A DNA stretch of 64,000 bases from Methylobacterium sp. 10 (GCF_000519085.1 NZ_KI912577.1:2237331-2301330), one strand, 5' to 3'; shown: positions 53,291-63,478, counted from the first letter of the stretch. The notes: a model not told the origin generated them from the letters alone. Numbers and translations: made by a program.

Positions 53291-54781
53291 TCAGCTTCGC
53301 GTGGCGAAGCAGTTGAAGCCGTTGCGCTTCAGGGCCGAGCAGGCGTCCTGGGCGGCTTCCTGTTCGCTGAAACCCGAGAACCGGGCCCGGTAGAGTGTAG
53401 CACCGCCATGGTCGACCCTGACGGTGTAGGGCGAAGCTTTGGAAAGCGCGCTTCCGGCCCGGCTGCGGGCCTCGGAAAGCATCGACTTCGCCTTGTCCTC
53501 ATCGTCCATGGCGCCGAGCTGGATCACCCAGGCAGTAGGCGTGACGCGGCTCGTGGACGCTGCCTTCGGGGCGGGCTCGGGCCGGGCGCCATCGACCGAT
53601 GCGAGACGTGCATCCGACTTGCCGCTGGGCGAAGCCTTGGCTCCGGGGAAAGCAGCAGACGCACTGGTTGGGGCATAGGCCTGAGCCGAGGCGGGGAGGG
53701 CGCCGCTCCGCCACTTGGCACCGGCGCTTCCGGGCGTCGTGGTCTGGCGTGGGCTGATGTCGAGGGGCTGGGTTGAGGCGGTGGTCTCCACCTCGATCTC
53801 CTCGTCGTCGGCCGAAGCGACTTGGGTCCGCGTCCGCGACGTGGCGTCCGCCACCACAGCCGGACGGCCACGCTCGGCGACTTCCGTCACCGCCGGGGCC
53901 TGGCGGTTGCCGGCATAGGCGCGCGGCAGGTTCGCCCGGACGAGATCGGCCATGATGCGGTCGCGGCTGGCGCCGGACTTGCCGCCAAGCACGATCGCCA
54001 CAATCTGACGGTCGTCGGACTTGGCGGCGGTCATCAGGTTAAAGCCCGAGTCGCGGGTATATCCGGTCTTGATGCCGTCCACGCCCTCGACATTGCCCAG
54101 TAGGCGGTTGTGGTTGCCGATGACCCGACCGCGGAACGCGAAGGAGCGGGTCTGGAAATACTTGTAGTAGCGCGGGAAGCGGTCCTGGATCGCCCGGGCG
54201 AGGATCGTCAGGTCGCGTGCCGTAGTGATCTGGTCCGCGTCGGGCAAGCCCGAGGCATTGGCGTAGTTGGTCCGGGTCATGCCCAGGGCCTGTGCCTTGC
54301 GAGTCATCATCTCAGCGAATTTCGGCTCCGAGCCGGCAATGTTCTCGCCGATGGCGCAGGCCACGTCATTGGCCGATTTCGTCACGATCGCCTTGATCGC
54401 GTCCTCGACCTCGATCGTCGAACCGGGCCGGAGACCGAGCTTGGACGGCGGTCTGGCGGCGGCGAAGGCAGAGATGGTCAGGGGCGAGTCGAGATTGAAG
54501 TGGCCACGCTCGAGTTGTTCGAACAGCATGTAAAGCGTCATCACCTTGGTGATCGACGCAGGGTGGCGGAGGGAATCCTCGTTGACCGCATGCAGGGTGC
54601 GGCCTGTCTTCACGTCGATCACCATGGCGGCGTAGGGCGGATTATAGCCCCCGCCGCCGCCACGGTGATGGTGGCCGCGCCGCGCATCTGCGGGGGAGGC
54701 GATGGCCGATAGAACGGCCGCCGCCGCAATAAGGGCCGGCAGCCCATGGGTCGTCCGGGAGCGACTCGGAACGCTACGCAT
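53291..54781 (-). CDS. D-alanyl-D-alanine carboxypeptidase with SPOR domain
   Basis: Periplasmic peptidoglycan hydrolase of 496 residues (penicillin-binding protein 5/6 type, S11 family). Signal peptide ending near PADA. Active-site motifs: SITK (HPASITKVMTLYM), SAN (TKSANDVACAIGE) and KTG (GIKTGYTRDSGF). A Ser/Ala/Pro-rich linker leads to a SPOR domain at the C-terminus (WVIQLGAMDDEDKAKSML ... FNCFATRS), which binds denuded glycan at the septum. The ATG at 54781 is preferred over upstream in-frame starts because it places the signal sequence correctly. Confidence 0.93.
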   Translation of the reverse strand: MRSVPSRSRTTHGLPALIAAAAVLSAIASPADARRGHHHRGGGGGYNPPYAAMVIDVKTGRTLHAVNEDSLRHPASITKVMTLYMLFEQLERGHFNLDSPLTISAFAAARPPSKLGLRPGSTIEVEDAIKAIVTKSANDVACAIGENIAGSEPKFAEMMTRKAQALGMTRTNYANASGLPDADQITTARDLTILARAIQDRFPRYYKYFQTRSFAFRGRVIGNHNRLLGNVEGVDGIKTGYTRDSGFNLMTAAKSDDRQIVAIVLGGKSGASRDRIMADLVRANLPRAYAGNRQAPAVTEVAERGRPAVVADATSRTRTQVASADDEEIEVETTASTQPLDISPRQTTTPGSAGAKWRSGALPASAQAYAPTSASAAFPGAKASPSGKSDARLASVDGARPEPAPKAASTSRVTPTAWVIQLGAMDDEDKAKSMLSEARSRAGSALSKASPYTVRVDHGGATLYRARFSGFSEQEAAQDACSALKRNGFNCFATRS

Positions 54782-54947
54782 CGCGACGGGGTGTCCTCGA
54801 CAACCGACCCCGGGGATCGGCTTGCACTGCATCATCACTGCAAGGCCGGCGAACGTGCCGCCGTGCCCTCGCAACATCTGTCAATCAGGCTAGGTCGACG
54901 CGGTTACGGCCCGGTTAATGGCTCAGCATCAATTTGATTGGTCATGC

Positions 54948-54959
54948 TGCGATGCAACA
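54948..54959. promoter_or_regulatory. Candidate PhaR site 1
   Basis: TGCGATGCAACA carries the TGC-N3-GCA core bound by PhaR, the regulator of polyhydroxyalkanoate granule proteins. It lies seven bases upstream of the phasin -35 box. Confidence 0.5.
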
Positions 54960-54965
54960 TAAATC

Positions 54966-54994
54966 TTGACGATCTATGGTGCATTGCACATAAC
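54966..54994 (+). promoter_or_regulatory. Promoter of the phasin gene
   Basis: TTGACG at 54966-54971 and CATAAC at 54989-54994 with the ideal 17-bp spacer, about 90 bp before the phasin start. The second PhaR-like site covers the spacer and -10. Confidence 0.55.
54980..54991. promoter_or_regulatory. Candidate PhaR site 2
   Basis: TGCATTGCACAT with the same TGC-N3-GCA core, overlapping the promoter -10. Binding here would block transcription. It is 32 bp from site 1, about three helical turns. Confidence 0.5.
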
Positions 54995-55082
54995 GCTGGG
55001 GTTGGTCGATTCCGCGGGTCGGGGAACCGGCCTTGTCGACATCCGGCCACAGAGGAATGCCCGAAAGGGTATCTCGCATCCC

Positions 55083-55427
55083 ATGACTTTCCAGCCTTTC
55101 GACAAGATCCCCGCCTTCGACAAGTCCGGCATCGATTCGGTGATAAAGAGCGTGTCGCTCGTCGCCCGGACGAACCAGACCGTCGGAACCGAGATGGCGG
55201 ATTTCACCAAGCAGTCCTTCGAGCATGGCACCGCCACCCTCAAGAAGCTGACAGAGGCCAAGACCCCTCAGAGCGCGCTGGAGATCCAGGCCGAGTTCAT
55301 GAAGGCGTCCTACGAGCGCCTTGTCGCCCAGGTGAAGCTCGTCGGCGGCCTCTATGGCGAACTCGTCAAGGAAATCGGCAAGCCCCTCGAAGGTCTATCC
55401 AAGGCCAAGCTTCCCGTCGCGAACTGA
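55083..55427 (+). CDS. Phasin-family protein
   Basis: Granule-associated protein of 114 residues, all-helical, covering polyhydroxyalkanoate inclusions. Phasin features: start MTFQPFDKIPAF, VSLVARTNQTVGTEMADFTK, KLTEAKTPQSALEIQAEFMK and YGELVKEIGKP. The ATG at 55083 is the family-typical start; an upstream frame is open but unlike. The promoter carries two PhaR-like operators, consistent with this role, and a terminator follows. Confidence 0.92.
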   Translation: MTFQPFDKIPAFDKSGIDSVIKSVSLVARTNQTVGTEMADFTKQSFEHGTATLKKLTEAKTPQSALEIQAEFMKASYERLVAQVKLVGGLYGELVKEIGKPLEGLSKAKLPVAN

Positions 55428-55741
55428 GCGCCTGCCCGGCGTCAATGCTGGCTCCACTCGGGAAATAGACGATTGAGGGGTGATCGAGCGCGACTCGATC
55501 ACCCCTCTTTCGTGTGAGATGGCACCCGTCGGCGTCGTGGGATAACCATATGCCTCCTGCGGCCGGCGGCTCTGGCACGGTGTGCCGGACAAGTGCGCGC
55601 AGGCGACTGGCGAAGTCGGGAAACGGCCTATAGATTAGCGGAGAAGCAGGCGCACGGCGCTAGCGTGCAGTCGGTAAGCCGGTCGGTTCTTGCAATCCGT
55701 GTCCGGACTCCGCTGCTACAAATGGGGTCGATGCTATTCAG
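55428..55741. other. Intergenic region phasin/clpS (314 bp)
   Basis: Holds the phasin terminator (55475-55510). Near the right end a weak promoter-like TTGCAA at 55690-55695 lies about 50 bp before clpS. No gene is supported. Confidence 0.45.
55475..55510 (+). terminator. Rho-independent terminator of the phasin gene
   Basis: Perfect 14-bp stem GAGGGGTGATCGAG / CTCGATCACCCCTC with loop CGCGA, then TTT. Confidence 0.85.
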
Positions 55742-56188
55742 ATGTCCGACGACCCGATGCGTTGTCTGGTCTCTCCCAAAACGGATCATGGCGGTTTCGC
55801 CACGATCGCCGGGCGTGATGGCGCGATCTCCTTCGATTCTCCGGTGCCGCGGGCAGCCGGTCCCATAGGTCCGGGTGGCAATGACGACGGCCGTTCGGGG
55901 ACGGCGATCATCACGCGGACCAAGCCCAAGACCAAGCGGCCAAGCCTTTACCGCGTGCTCCTTCTCAACGACGATTACACGCCGATGGAGTTCGTCGTGC
56001 ACGTGGTCGAGAAATTTTTCAACAAATCACAGTCCGATGCCTACCAGATCATGATGCACGTGCATCAGAACGGCGTCGGCGAGTGCGGAATCTTTACCTA
56101 CGAGGTGGCGGAGACCAAGGTGACGCAGGTCATGGACTTCGCGCGCAAACACCAACATCCTCTCCAGTGCGTCATGGAAAAAAAATAG
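55742..56188 (+). CDS. clpS: ATP-dependent Clp protease adaptor ClpS
   Basis: Adaptor delivering N-degron substrates to ClpAP, 148 residues. The folded domain (about residues 60-148) shows [38 protein letters not shown] and the ClpA-binding end. The first ~55 residues are an unusually long, probably disordered extension, longer than in E. coli ClpS. The ATG at 55742 was kept because the next in-frame Met only trims five residues. clpA follows at once. Confidence 0.94.
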   Translation: MSDDPMRCLVSPKTDHGGFATIAGRDGAISFDSPVPRAAGPIGPGGNDDGRSGTAIITRTKPKTKRPSLYRVLLLNDDYTPMEFVVHVVEKFFNKSQSDAYQIMMHVHQNGVGECGIFTYEVAETKVTQVMDFARKHQHPLQCVMEKK

Positions 56189-56211
56189 GCACTTCACACG
56201 AGGACCCGCTT

Positions 56212-58692
56212 TTGCCCAGCTTCTCTCGCAGCCTAGAACAAGCTCTCCACCGCGCCTTGGCGCTAGCCGGCGAGCGCCGGCACGAATATGCGACGCTGGA
56301 GCACCTGCTCCTCGCCCTGGTGGACGATCAGGACGCGGCCGCTGTCATGCGTGCCTGCAACGTCGAAGTCGACACGCTGAAACGCAGCCTGGTCGAGTAT
56401 GTGGACACCGAACTCGCCAACCTGATCGGCGACGGGCGCCAGGACGCCAAGCCGACGGCTGGTTTCCAGCGTGTGATCCAGCGCGCGGTCATCCACGTCC
56501 AGTCCTCCGGCCGGGAGGAGGTGACCGGGGCCAACGTGCTCGTGGCAATCTTCGCCGAGCGCGAGAGCCACGCAGCCTATTTCCTGCAGGAGCAGGACAT
56601 GACCCGCTACGACGCGGTCAACTATATCAGCCATGGCATCGCCAAGCGTCCTGGTGCATCCGAGCCGAAGCCAGTTCGTGGCGCTGAGGAGGAACCCTCG
56701 ACCGAGCGGCCAAGTGGCGAGGAGACGGACAATCGCACCAAGAAAAAGGGGGACGCCCTCGAGGCCTATTGCGTCAACCTCAACAAGAAGGCCCGCGACG
56801 GCCGGATAGATCCGCTGATCGGGCGCGAGAGCGAGGTCCAGCGCACGATCCAGATTCTTTGCCGCCGGCAGAAGAACAATCCGCTGCTCGTGGGCGACCC
56901 CGGCGTGGGCAAGACCGCCATCGCCGAGGGCCTGGCGCGTAAGATCATCAACAAGGAAGTGCCGGAAGTCCTCATCGACGCGACGGTGTTCTCCCTCGAC
57001 ATGGGCACGCTGCTCGCGGGCACGCGCTATCGTGGGGACTTCGAGGAGCGTCTAAAGCAGGTGATGAAGGAGATCGAGGCGCACCCGAACGCGGTTCTCT
57101 TCATCGATGAGATCCACACGGTCATCGGCGCTGGTGCGACTTCGGGCGGTGCGATGGATGCATCGAACTTGCTCAAGCCCGCTTTGGCCAACGGCTCGCT
57201 CCGCTGCATCGGCTCGACCACCTACAAGGAGTACCGTCAGTACTTCGAGAAGGACCGCGCCCTGGTGCGGCGCTTCCAGAAGATCGACGTCAACGAGCCG
57301 TCGATCCCGGATGCGATCGAGATCGTGAAGGGGCTCAAGCCCTATTTCGAGGAGTTCCATAAACTCAAATACACGACCGAGGCCGTGAAGGCCGCCGTGG
57401 AGCTGTCCGCGCGCTACATCAACGATCGGAAGTTGCCGGACAAGGCGATTGACGTGATCGACGAGACAGGCGCCTCGCAGATGCTGGTACCGGAAGCCCG
57501 CCGCAAGCGGACGATCGGCGTGAAGGAGATCGAGGCAACCATCGCGACGATGGCCCGAATCCCGGCAAAGACCGTCTCGAAGGACGATGCGGCGGTTCTC
57601 AAGAACCTCACCGAGAATCTGAAGCGTGTGGTTTACGGGCAGACGGATGCCATCGAGGCTCTTACCTCGGCAATCAAGCTGGCACGCGCCGGCTTGCGCG
57701 ATCCGGACAAGCCGATCGGCTCGTACCTGTTCGCCGGGCCGACTGGTGTCGGCAAGACGGAAGCAGCCAAGCAGCTCGCCTCGTCGCTCGGCATCGAAAT
57801 GATCCGTTTCGACATGTCGGAATACATGGAGCGCCACACCGTCAGCCGTCTCATCGGCGCTCCGCCCGGCTATGTCGGCTTCGATCAGGGCGGTCTCCTC
57901 ACCGACGGGATCGACCAGCATCCGCATTGTGTTTTGTTGCTGGACGAGATCGAGAAGGCCCATCCCGACCTGTTCAATATCCTGTTGCAGGTGATGGATC
58001 ACGGTAAGCTCACCGATCACAACGGCAAACAGGTGGATTTCCGCAACGTCATCATCATCATGACGACCAACGCGGGCGCGTCGGACATGGCAAAGTCTGC
58101 CTACGGCTTCACCCAGTCTAAGCGCACGGGAGACGACGTGGAGGCGATCAACAAGCTTTTCGCGCCGGAATTCCGAAACCGCCTCGACTCGATCATCTCT
58201 TTCGGACACCTGCCGAAGGACGTTGTCGCCAAGGTCGTCGACAAGTTCGTGCTCCAGCTCGAAGCACAGCTTGCCGACCGCAACGTCACGATCGAGCTCT
58301 CCGACGAAGCTCGCGAGTGGCTGACCGAGAATGGCTATGACGAAGCGATGGGTGCTCGACCCATGGCGCGCCTGATCCAGACCACGATCAAGACACCGCT
58401 CGCCGACGAGGTCCTGTTCGGACGCCTCAAGGATGGTGGTGCGGTCCGGGTGGTGCTGAAGAAAGCCGAGGAGGGCGTGACGCTAGCGCAGAAGGATGCG
58501 CTGGCTTTCGAGTTCCCTGCCGGACCCGTCACGCCCAAGCCGGAGAAAGACGTAACCAACGCTGGTGCCGGCAAGCGCAAGCGCAGCCGGACTAAGGCGT
58601 CGCCACGAAAGAAGGATGAGGCGAAGAAGGACGACAAGGGCGGATCGGGCGGTGTTCGCACAGTGCCGAAGGTGCCTCTCGTCCGGGCCTAA
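56212..58692 (+). CDS. clpA: ATP-dependent Clp protease ATP-binding subunit ClpA
   Basis: AAA+ unfoldase of 826 residues. The N-domain begins [18 protein letters not shown]; the first ATPase has Walker [16 protein letters not shown] and Walker [15 protein letters not shown], the second [15 protein letters not shown] and [12 protein letters not shown]. The C-terminal tail is long and Lys/Arg-rich ([21 protein letters not shown]). The start is a TTG at 56212 with GAGGA upstream, since no ATG precedes the conserved N-terminus. It lies 23 bp after clpS. Confidence 0.94.
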   Translation: MPSFSRSLEQALHRALALAGERRHEYATLEHLLLALVDDQDAAAVMRACNVEVDTLKRSLVEYVDTELANLIGDGRQDAKPTAGFQRVIQRAVIHVQSSGREEVTGANVLVAIFAERESHAAYFLQEQDMTRYDAVNYISHGIAKRPGASEPKPVRGAEEEPSTERPSGEETDNRTKKKGDALEAYCVNLNKKARDGRIDPLIGRESEVQRTIQILCRRQKNNPLLVGDPGVGKTAIAEGLARKIINKEVPEVLIDATVFSLDMGTLLAGTRYRGDFEERLKQVMKEIEAHPNAVLFIDEIHTVIGAGATSGGAMDASNLLKPALANGSLRCIGSTTYKEYRQYFEKDRALVRRFQKIDVNEPSIPDAIEIVKGLKPYFEEFHKLKYTTEAVKAAVELSARYINDRKLPDKAIDVIDETGASQMLVPEARRKRTIGVKEIEATIATMARIPAKTVSKDDAAVLKNLTENLKRVVYGQTDAIEALTSAIKLARAGLRDPDKPIGSYLFAGPTGVGKTEAAKQLASSLGIEMIRFDMSEYMERHTVSRLIGAPPGYVGFDQGGLLTDGIDQHPHCVLLLDEIEKAHPDLFNILLQVMDHGKLTDHNGKQVDFRNVIIIMTTNAGASDMAKSAYGFTQSKRTGDDVEAINKLFAPEFRNRLDSIISFGHLPKDVVAKVVDKFVLQLEAQLADRNVTIELSDEAREWLTENGYDEAMGARPMARLIQTTIKTPLADEVLFGRLKDGGAVRVVLKKAEEGVTLAQKDALAFEFPAGPVTPKPEKDVTNAGAGKRKRSRTKASPRKKDEAKKDDKGGSGGVRTVPKVPLVRA

Positions 58693-58713
58693 TTTTACCG
58701 ACACTCAGTCGAG

Positions 58714-58749
58714 CGGGGCGCGTCATCCTTGCAAGGAAGGCGCGCCCCG
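58714..58749 (+). terminator. Terminator-like hairpin after clpA
   Basis: CGGGGCGCG / CGCGCCCCG stem enclosing a smaller palindrome TCCTTGCAAGGA. Followed by TTCG, so the T-tract is poor. Confidence 0.55.
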
Positions 58750-58971
58750 TTCGCGTTGGGTCTTCAAAAACACAAACTGTGGTCGACATGCGCGAGCCCA
58801 ATCGATAGCTAGCGCGTTCGAATGAGTGCATCAGCGCCCGTTCGGTCGTGACACCTGCGAGGGGGCTCGCCGAGCGACGTCACATGCTTCGATTTCCGGT
58901 GCCGGCTCACGCCGTGGCGGGAAAAGGCGGATGTGATCGTCGAAGCCACTCGCGACACCAGGGGAGTATCC

Positions 58972-59247
58972 ATGAGCGATCTGCAAGAGGGCCCCCTGAT
59001 GCCGCTCTCGAGCCAGGGCACGCATGTACCGGCTCGCCCGCAGAAGCTGACGCGGCGTGAAGAGCGCAGACGCCGGCGCATACGTCGCCGCCGGGGCGAG
59101 GAAATCCTTGGTTGGATCCTCGTTCCGATCATCTGCTACGGGATATACTGGGGTATCAGCGCCGGCTTCGACGTGCTCGGCACCACCCCGGGCACGGTCT
59201 GGGACCAGTTAATGCAGGTCAAGCAGATGCTTGAGAAGAAGGTCTGA
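58972..59247 (+). CDS. Small membrane protein with Arg-rich segment, unknown
   Basis: Protein of 91 residues. A very basic stretch (TRREERRRRRIRRRRG at about 30-45) precedes one hydrophobic helix (ILGWILVPIICYGIYWGI) and a short amphipathic end. The arrangement predicts an inner-membrane protein with its basic N-terminus in the cytosol. GGGGAG five bases before the ATG at 58972 makes the start clear. It is convergent with egtD. No family recognised. Confidence 0.8.
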   Translation: MSDLQEGPLMPLSSQGTHVPARPQKLTRREERRRRRIRRRRGEEILGWILVPIICYGIYWGISAGFDVLGTTPGTVWDQLMQVKQMLEKKV

Positions 59248-59250
59248 TCC

Positions 59251-60222
59251 TTATCGGGTCAGGGCGTGGACCGAGAACAGACGCTCGGCATCGGTCCAGC
59301 TCTTTGCGACCTTCCACCCCGCCTGCGTAGCGAGGTCGCGGAAGCCGTCGATCGTGTACTTGTAGCTGTTCTCGGTGTGGATCGTCTCTCCCTTCGAGAA
59401 GCTGAAGCGGCGGTCGGCGAACGACACGTCCTGGGTGCGCAAGCTCACGAGGTGCATCTCGATCCGCGATGCCTCCGAGGCGAAGTAGGCCCGGTGGGCG
59501 AAGGATGATCGATCGAAATCGGCACCGAGTTCGCGATTAATCCGATCGAGCAGGTTGAGGTTGAACCCCGCCGTTACGCCGGCCGCATCGTCATAGGCCG
59601 CATCAAGCACGGCCTTGTCCTTCACGAGATCGACGCCGACAATCAGGGATGCCCCCCGCCCGAGAACCCGTCCGAAATGGGCGAGAAGATGGGCGGCCTG
59701 AGGCGGCTCGAAATTGCCGATGGTCGAGCCTGGAAAGAACCCCGCTACGGCGCCATCGGATAGCCCGTCGGGAAGGGTGAAGGGCCGGGTGAAATCTGCT
59801 GCAACCGGCTGGATCGACAGATGGGGGAAGTCCCGCGACAGGGTTTCGGCCTCGCTCCGCAGGAAACTCTCCGACACGTCCACGGGCACGTAAGCGGCAA
59901 GATCGGTGAGATGGACGAGAAGCCGCCGGACCTTCACCGTCGAGCCGCTACCGAATTCCACGAGGTTCGCGCGCGGGGGAAGAAGCGATGCGATGTCCGG
60001 TCCGGAGGCATCGAGGATGCTGATCTCCGTCCTAGTCGGATAATACTCCGGCTGTTGGGTAATCGCCTCGAACAGGTCCGAGCCGATCTCGTCGTAGAAA
60101 TACTTGGCTGGAATGAACTTCTGCGCCGCCGAGAGTCCCACAACGATGTCGTCGAGGAACTGCTGCTCCGGAGTGACGGAGGAGACGGGGGTGGCGTCCG
60201 TGAAGACGGGGTTGATGGTCAC
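59251..60222 (-). CDS. egtD: L-histidine N(alpha)-methyltransferase EgtD
   Basis: Trimethylates histidine to hercynine, the first step of ergothioneine synthesis, 323 residues. Motifs include PAKYFYDEIGSDLFEAIT, the SAM site LVEFGSGSTVKVRRLL, PVDVSESFL, and FFPGSTIGNFEP. The start is a GTG at 60222 with GGAG eight bases upstream; the ORF is open much further but the rest overlaps egtB. It lies 59 bp after egtB on the same strand. Confidence 0.95.
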   Translation of the reverse strand: MTINPVFTDATPVSSVTPEQQFLDDIVVGLSAAQKFIPAKYFYDEIGSDLFEAITQQPEYYPTRTEISILDASGPDIASLLPPRANLVEFGSGSTVKVRRLLVHLTDLAAYVPVDVSESFLRSEAETLSRDFPHLSIQPVAADFTRPFTLPDGLSDGAVAGFFPGSTIGNFEPPQAAHLLAHFGRVLGRGASLIVGVDLVKDKAVLDAAYDDAAGVTAGFNLNLLDRINRELGADFDRSSFAHRAYFASEASRIEMHLVSLRTQDVSFADRRFSFSKGETIHTENSYKYTIDGFRDLATQAGWKVAKSWTDAERLFSVHALTR

Positions 60223-60281
60223 GGGCAAGTCTCCAAGGGACGCCGAAGGACGTAAGGTTTCGCGGGAGGGGGAAACGACGC

Positions 60282-61556
60282 TCAGTCGCGATAGTTCGAC
60301 AGCCGAAGCCCCGTGAACTGCCAGCGCTGATGCGGATAGAAGAAGTTTCGGTAGCCGATCCGGGCATGTCCTTTGGAGGTCGCCACGGAGGAGCCGCGCA
60401 GGACGAACTGGTTCGACATGAACTTGCCGTTGTATTCGCCGAGCGCGCCGGGGACCGGCCGGTAGCCTGGGTAGGATAAGTAGGCCGAGCGGGTCCATTG
60501 CCAGACGAGGCCAAAGGCATCGTCGAGAAGCCCTTCTCGAGCGGCAGTTTCCCACTCGAACTCGGTTGGCAGATCACGCCCCGCCCATCGGGCATAGGCG
60601 TCCGCCTCGAAATAGCTCACATGGGTGACAGGCAGGGCCGGGTCGATGCATGTCTGTCCCGCAAGGGTCATGCTCGACCATTGCCCGACTTCATTGCGCT
60701 GCCAGTAGCCGGGGGCCTCCCAGCCCTCCGCCTGTACTGCAAGCCAGCCATCCGAGAGCCAAAGTTCGGGGCGCGCGTAACCGCCATCCTCGATGAAGTC
60801 GAGCCATTGCGCGTTGGTGACAAGGCCCTTGTCGATCCGACAGGGCAAGATCAGCGTCTCATGGCGGGGGGATTCGTTGTCGAACGAGAAGCCGTCGCCC
60901 GCATGCCCGATCTTCGCGACCCACCCCTGCAGTTCGGCGGTTCCCCCCCTCGATGCCGGTCGGGGAAAGCGCCATTCGGCATCGTAGACTGGGCTCAGGG
61001 GGTTTTGCGCGAAGGCGTGGAGGATGTCGGTCAGCAGCAATTCCTGGTGCTGCTGCTCATGATAGAGGCCGATTTCGAGGATCGGCAGTACCGTGTCGAG
61101 GGTCGAGTCGGCGGCATCCGACAGGAGGCGCTCTATCGCCCGGTCCACATGAGCCCGGTAGCCGGCGACCTCGTCGGCGGTCGGCCGTGTGATGAGACCG
61201 CGCATGATTCTCGGCTGCCGGGGGCCAGCGGCGACGTAATAGGAGTTGAAGAGGTAATGCAGCCGCTCGTCGTAGATCCGGTAGCTGGGCACGTGATCGC
61301 GCAGGAGGAATTGCTCGAAAAACCACGTCGTATGTGCCCGGTGCCATTTCGTCGGACTGGCATCCGCCATGGATTGGATCTGCTGGTCCTCTGGCGATAG
61401 TGGCGCGGCGCGGCGCTCAGTCTCGTCGCGCACGGCGCGGAAGGCCTTGATCCAGGCCGCACGATCCACCGGCCTTGCGGAGACGTTCGGTGGTGGGAAG
61501 GCCACGCTGTCGGTCTGGTGGTGCGAGGTCTCGCGCATTGCTGCCGTCGCTGCCAT
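60282..61556 (-). CDS. egtB: Ergothioneine biosynthesis protein EgtB
   Basis: Iron-dependent sulfoxide synthase joining hercynine to a thiol, 424 residues. The DinB-like N-domain carries the iron ligands (HRAHTTWFFEQFLL and the YHEQQHQELLL pair). The C-terminal half is an FGE-sulfatase domain (FSFDNESPRHETL, DLPTEFEWETAAREG, FVLRGSSVAT). The ATG at 61556 has GGAG eight bases upstream. It forms the egtB-egtD pair; whether glutathione, gamma-glutamylcysteine or cysteine is the sulfur donor is not clear. Confidence 0.94.
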   Translation of the reverse strand: MAATAAMRETSHHQTDSVAFPPPNVSARPVDRAAWIKAFRAVRDETERRAAPLSPEDQQIQSMADASPTKWHRAHTTWFFEQFLLRDHVPSYRIYDERLHYLFNSYYVAAGPRQPRIMRGLITRPTADEVAGYRAHVDRAIERLLSDAADSTLDTVLPILEIGLYHEQQHQELLLTDILHAFAQNPLSPVYDAEWRFPRPASRGGTAELQGWVAKIGHAGDGFSFDNESPRHETLILPCRIDKGLVTNAQWLDFIEDGGYARPELWLSDGWLAVQAEGWEAPGYWQRNEVGQWSSMTLAGQTCIDPALPVTHVSYFEADAYARWAGRDLPTEFEWETAAREGLLDDAFGLVWQWTRSAYLSYPGYRPVPGALGEYNGKFMSNQFVLRGSSVATSKGHARIGYRNFFYPHQRWQFTGLRLSNYRD

Positions 61557-61751
61557 ATTGATCACTCCACTCACATCCACGATGCGGAAATATGGCTCCG
61601 CTGTCATTCGGCAACAGCCGCTCGCCTGCGCCCTTCGACGCGGTGCGCCTGTGCGAAGAATGCCGGGCCTTTTTCATGCCTCAGTGACACGGCCTTAACC
61701 CTGCTGGCCCGACACTCCTCCATCCACGCACAGTGTCCAGGCAAGGCTCGT

Positions 61752-62630
61752 ATGCGGATCGATCTGATGGCAGGAGTGATGACAGCGGCACTGGCGGCCG
61801 AAATCCGGCCGACCCCGACCATTCTCGTCTTCGATTCCGGGCTTGGGGGCCTCACCGTTTTGGAACAGGTGAGGCGTGCCCGGCCTGATGCGCGGTACGT
61901 CTATGCCGCCGACGACGCCGCCTTTCCCTATGGACGTCTGTCGGAATCCATCCTCGTCGCCCGCGTCTTGGCGGTGATGGAAAGGCTTCTCCTGCGCCAC
62001 GCCCCCGATCTCGTCGTCATTGCCTGCAATACGGCGTCGACCCTGGTCCTGCCCGCGCTTCGAGCGCGCTTCTCGACACCCTTCGTCGGCGTCGTGCCGC
62101 CGATCAAGCCGGCGGCGGAGGCGACACGCTCGCGCTGGATCAGCCTTCTGGCGACCCCGGGCACCGTGGCGCGTCCGTACACCCACGACCTGATCGAGAC
62201 CTATGCCAGCGATTGCACTGTGACCCTCGTCGGATCGCCGAACCTAGCGGCCTATGCCGAAGCCGAACTCGCCGGCCATCCGGTCGACGACGCGTTGCTC
62301 GCCGCCGAGATCGCGCCCTGCTTCGTCGGGGGGGAGGATGGGCGGCGCACGGATGTGGTCTGCCTCGCTTGTACCCATTACCCTCTGCTGCTCGCACGCT
62401 TCCAGCGCATTGCCCCCTGGGAGCTAAGCTGGATCGATCCCGCCCCCGCCATCGCCCGGCGGGTGACGCAGCTTCTCGGTCCATCTCGGCGTAAGCCAAT
62501 GGACGACATCCCTGCGGGACTAACGGCCTTTACAAGCGGTGCCGGCATCACGGCCTCCCTGCGTCGCTCTCTCGATGCCAGAGGGGTCGGCGACGTCGCC
62601 GTGGAGATGATGCCGCTCACCCTGCAATAG
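61752..62630 (+). CDS. murI: Glutamate racemase
   Basis: Makes D-glutamate for peptidoglycan, 292 residues. The two catalytic cysteines lie in VIACNTASTLVLP and VCLACTHYPLL, and the opening block is FDSGLGGLTVL. The chosen ATG at 61752 gives a ~25-residue lead before the domain; 61767 and 61779 are alternatives. It ends at the terminator at 62690 and diverges from egtB. Confidence 0.94.
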   Translation: MRIDLMAGVMTAALAAEIRPTPTILVFDSGLGGLTVLEQVRRARPDARYVYAADDAAFPYGRLSESILVARVLAVMERLLLRHAPDLVVIACNTASTLVLPALRARFSTPFVGVVPPIKPAAEATRSRWISLLATPGTVARPYTHDLIETYASDCTVTLVGSPNLAAYAEAELAGHPVDDALLAAEIAPCFVGGEDGRRTDVVCLACTHYPLLLARFQRIAPWELSWIDPAPAIARRVTQLLGPSRRKPMDDIPAGLTAFTSGAGITASLRRSLDARGVGDVAVEMMPLTLQ

Positions 62631-62689
62631 ATGCGTTGCCGCCTCGGCATTGACCCGAGAGCGTCTCTCGCCTATGCAGCGCTCAGTTA

Positions 62690-62720
62690 CGGGGCTCCGA
62701 GAGGGGCCCCGCAGCTTTTT
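62690..62720 (+). terminator. Rho-independent terminator of murI
   Basis: CGGGGCTCC / GGGGCCCCG stem (one G-U pair) with a GAGA loop, then CAGC and TTTTT. Confidence 0.75.
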
Positions 62721-62834
62721 CAAGCGCACCCGTGAGCGGCAATGTTCGCTCTGTCGTTCCGCTTCGGCCCTTGGCCGCTTCGGAAAGAGGAGGGCGCGTT
62801 CCTCGACCAATCTCACTCGCTGAGAGGAACCGCG

Positions 62835-63452
62835 ATGTCAAAACGTATTCAGGCGAAGCACAAGCTCGATCGCCGTATGGGCCAGAACATCTGGGGCCGC
62901 CCGAAGAGCCCCGTCAATCGCCGCGAGTACGGCCCCGGCCAGCACGGCCAGCGCCGCAAGGGCAAGATGTCCGACTTCGGCACGCAGCTGCGCGCCAAGC
63001 AGAAGCTCAAGGGCTACTACGCCAACATCACCGAGAAGCAGTTCCGCCGTTACTACGCCGAAGCGATCCGCCTGCGCGGCGATTCGAGCGAGAACCTGAT
63101 CGGCCTGCTGGAGCGTCGCCTCGACGCGGTCGTGTACCGCGCCAAGTTCGTGCCGACCCCGTTCGCCGCCCGCCAGTTCGTGAACCACGGCCACGTCAAG
63201 GTGAACGGTCGCCGCGTGAACATCGCCAGCTTCCTCGTGAAGCCGGGCGACGTGATCGAGGTGAAGGATGCCTCGAAGCAGCTCGAGATCGTCGTCGTCG
63301 CCTCGCAGCTCGCCGAGCGTGATGTGCCCGACTACATCGAGGTGGATCACGCCAAGATGACCGCTCGCGTCACTCGCGTGCCGAGCCTCAGCGAAGTTCC
63401 CTACCCGGTCCAGATGGAACCGAACCTCGTGATCGAGTTCTATTCGCGCTGA
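62835..63452 (+). CDS. rpsD: 30S ribosomal protein S4
   Basis: Primary 16S rRNA-binding protein of 205 residues. It starts [16 protein letters not shown], contains [20 protein letters not shown], and has an S4 RNA-binding domain ([27 protein letters not shown]). The ATG at 62835 has AGAGGAA upstream. The N-terminal four-cysteine zinc motif of some S4 proteins is absent, as usual for the Cys-minus form. A terminator follows. Confidence 0.97.
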   Translation: MSKRIQAKHKLDRRMGQNIWGRPKSPVNRREYGPGQHGQRRKGKMSDFGTQLRAKQKLKGYYANITEKQFRRYYAEAIRLRGDSSENLIGLLERRLDAVVYRAKFVPTPFAARQFVNHGHVKVNGRRVNIASFLVKPGDVIEVKDASKQLEIVVVASQLAERDVPDYIEVDHAKMTARVTRVPSLSEVPYPVQMEPNLVIEFYSR

Positions 63453-63478
63453 TCCCACCGGATCATCGCCGAGACGAG

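Larger units (their letters stand above)
54782..55082. other. Divergent intergenic region carboxypeptidase/phasin (301 bp)
   Basis: No gene. It holds the phasin promoter and two PhaR-like sites (listed separately) in its right half. The left half is the leader of the carboxypeptidase gene. Confidence 0.6.
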
